Assembly (NCBI RefSeq): GCF_030813505.1
Contig: NZ_JAUSUE010000030.1
Source of the DNA: Pectinatus haikarae
Lineage (GTDB): Bacteria > Bacillota > Negativicutes > Selenomonadales > Selenomonadaceae
DNA length: 25,136 nt
Direction: 5' to 3' (one strand)
This document shows positions 24,174 to 25,136 of this stretch, piece after piece. Within the stretch, counting starts at the first letter, position 1, and every line of letters begins with the position of its first letter. The translations under genes were made by a program, and so were the position numbers. A model generated the notes under the pieces. The model was not told the origin of the DNA and did no database searches. It saw nothing but the letters and a program-made list of their open reading frames with translations.

Positions 24174-24907
24174 TGTCTCTTTATAATATAAGAGCCATTG
24201 TTTTAGGTGCGGTAAACTGGGGAGAAGCAGATAAGCTGATAACCTTGTTTTCACGTGACCGGGGAAAAATAAAGGCGGCAGCATACGGCTGCCGCAGACC
24301 CAGAAGCAGATTGGCTTCTGCAGCACAACTTTTCAGTATATTGGAATTGCAGCTGTCTGAGGGACCGCGGCTGGATATAATAAAAAATTGCGACCATAAC
24401 GGTTTTTTGGCAGATTTTTCTCTTGATTACACAGCTTTGGCCTATGCATCTTTTGTTGCAGAAATAGTTGCAGAAATTTTTGAAGAAAATCAACCACAGG
24501 AACAAGTTTATGAGAAACTGCTGCAGATAATCCCGGCAATGCTCAAACGCAATCCCAGAGTGGTTGCATTGGCTGCATTTTTTCAAATTCTGGAATACAC
24601 GGGAAGCCAGCTTCAATATGAATATTGTGCTGTCTGCGGCAGGAAGATCGAAGACGATGCTTTTTTTTCATATGAAGAAGGAGGGGCTGTATGCCAGAAA
24701 TGCAGAAAAGATGAAAATATGATATACTCTTCAACAGTGAGGAAACTTATTTTGCATTTATTGAATCTTGATTGGCAGGCTCCCTCATCTTTTAATATAC
24801 AGGCTAAGAATTTGTTATCAGCAGAAAAAATTATGCTGGATTATCTTGAAATTATTTTGGAAAAACGTTTAAAATCTCTGGATTTTATAAAACAAATAAC
24901 GAAATAG
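24173..24907 (+). CDS. recO: DNA repair protein RecO
   Basis: A 244-residue recombination mediator that loads RecA with RecR at gaps in the RecF pathway. The N-terminal OB fold begins with IRAIVLGAVNWGEADKLITLFSRDRGK, a typical RecO opening. The C-terminal helical domain carries the zinc-binding cysteines Cys152 and Cys155 (CAVC) and Cys174 and Cys177 (CQKC). The start overlaps the stop of the DUF502 gene, so translation is coupled. The next usual gene in Firmicutes would be glyQ, but the window shows a terminator and a new promoter element instead. Confidence 0.94.
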   Translation: MSLYNIRAIVLGAVNWGEADKLITLFSRDRGKIKAAAYGCRRPRSRLASAAQLFSILELQLSEGPRLDIIKNCDHNGFLADFSLDYTALAYASFVAEIVAEIFEENQPQEQVYEKLLQIIPAMLKRNPRVVALAAFFQILEYTGSQLQYEYCAVCGRKIEDDAFFSYEEGGAVCQKCRKDENMIYSSTVRKLILHLLNLDWQAPSSFNIQAKNLLSAEKIMLDYLEIILEKRLKSLDFIKQITK

Positions 24908-24913
24908 AGCAGT

Positions 24914-24962
24914 AAAAAAGAGAGAAAACGGGGAAAAAAGGAACCGGCCTCTCTCTTTTTTT
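24914..24962 (+). terminator. Rho-independent terminator of the phoH-recO operon
   Basis: AAAAAAGAGAGA (24914-24925) pairs with TCTCTCTTTTTT (24950-24961), with a 24-base loop and a T run. The stem is AT-rich at its base but continuous. Confidence 0.75.
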
Positions 24963-25038
24963 ATTGAACGAAACAGGAAGAGACTTGCTGCCTGGAAATC
25001 ATGGAAAAGCCTGTAATATAAGGGAGGACAGGCACAAC

Positions 25039-25136
25039 AGGAAAGAAGAGAAGCAGGGAAAAGGGAGAGGGAAAAAGAGCAAAAAGGAAAAATCTGAAAA
25101 AAAGATCAGAAAAAGGATTGACAAAGAATGTGAGAT
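25039..25136 (+). promoter_or_regulatory. Purine-rich tract leading into a -35 box at the window edge
   Basis: From 25039 to about 25117 the plus strand is almost all A and G with A runs of 4-7. It ends in TTGACA at 25118-25123. The window stops 13 bases later, so the -10 box would fall just outside. A-rich upstream DNA before a perfect -35 is typical of strong promoters such as those of stable RNA operons, but the downstream gene is not visible. No coding frame is convincing in 24963-25136. Confidence 0.4.

Noticed and set aside
23793..24326. 177-codon minus-strand ORF opposite DUF502 and recO
   Set aside because: It lies antisense to two coupled genes and its translation is low-complexity without domain signals.

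Overview
The window is a chromosomal segment of a low-GC bacterium, most likely a Firmicute. Three things point there: strong AGGAGG-type ribosome binding sites, several TTG/GTG starts, and Firmicutes-type clusters (ecfA-ecfT-truA and phoH-ybeY-era-recO). A diderm Firmicute (Negativicutes) is my guess for the class, but no marker in the window settles it. There are no rRNA, tRNA, CRISPR or insertion-sequence signals.

Left part (1-10940), sugar-alcohol uptake and breakdown. The end of a glucitol-type PTS operon (partial EIIBC, then EIIA) converges on a galactitol-type PTS operon on the minus strand. That operon reads EIIC, a 52-residue small ORF, a GpsA-like dehydrogenase, EIIA, EIIB. It starts from a textbook sigma-54 (-24/-12) promoter with repeated GTGTATATA boxes upstream. 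The divergent gene encodes a 929-residue LevR-type sigma-54 activator with PRD, EIIA and EIIB domains. A DeoR-family repressor follows, and divergent from it lies an operon for a split transketolase and an RpiB-family isomerase. Together these could import and phosphorylate a polyol, oxidise it next to the phosphate, isomerise the ketose phosphate to an aldose phosphate and feed it into the pentose phosphate pathway. The isomerase lacks the histidine used by ribose-5-phosphate isomerase B for ring opening and resembles the tetrulose-phosphate isomerase branch. I therefore favour a tetritol (erythritol or threitol) substrate over a pentitol. This is an inference.

Middle part (10941-16703). A phosphomannomutase/phosphoglucomutase gene has its own promoter and terminator. 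Next is an ECF-transporter module (one ATPase, EcfT) with truA. A minus-strand minD stands without minC or minE. A 590-base stretch with no intact gene then holds a promoter, a 22-base operator-like palindrome and what looks like a decayed membrane-protein gene.

Right part (16704-25136). A 1408-residue fused 2-hydroxyacyl-CoA-dehydratase activase/reductase-like protein carries two ASKHA ATPase modules. A housekeeping operon follows: phoH-like, ybeY, era, a DUF502 membrane protein, recO. The window ends in a purine-rich tract that runs into a TTGACA box whose -10 would lie just outside.
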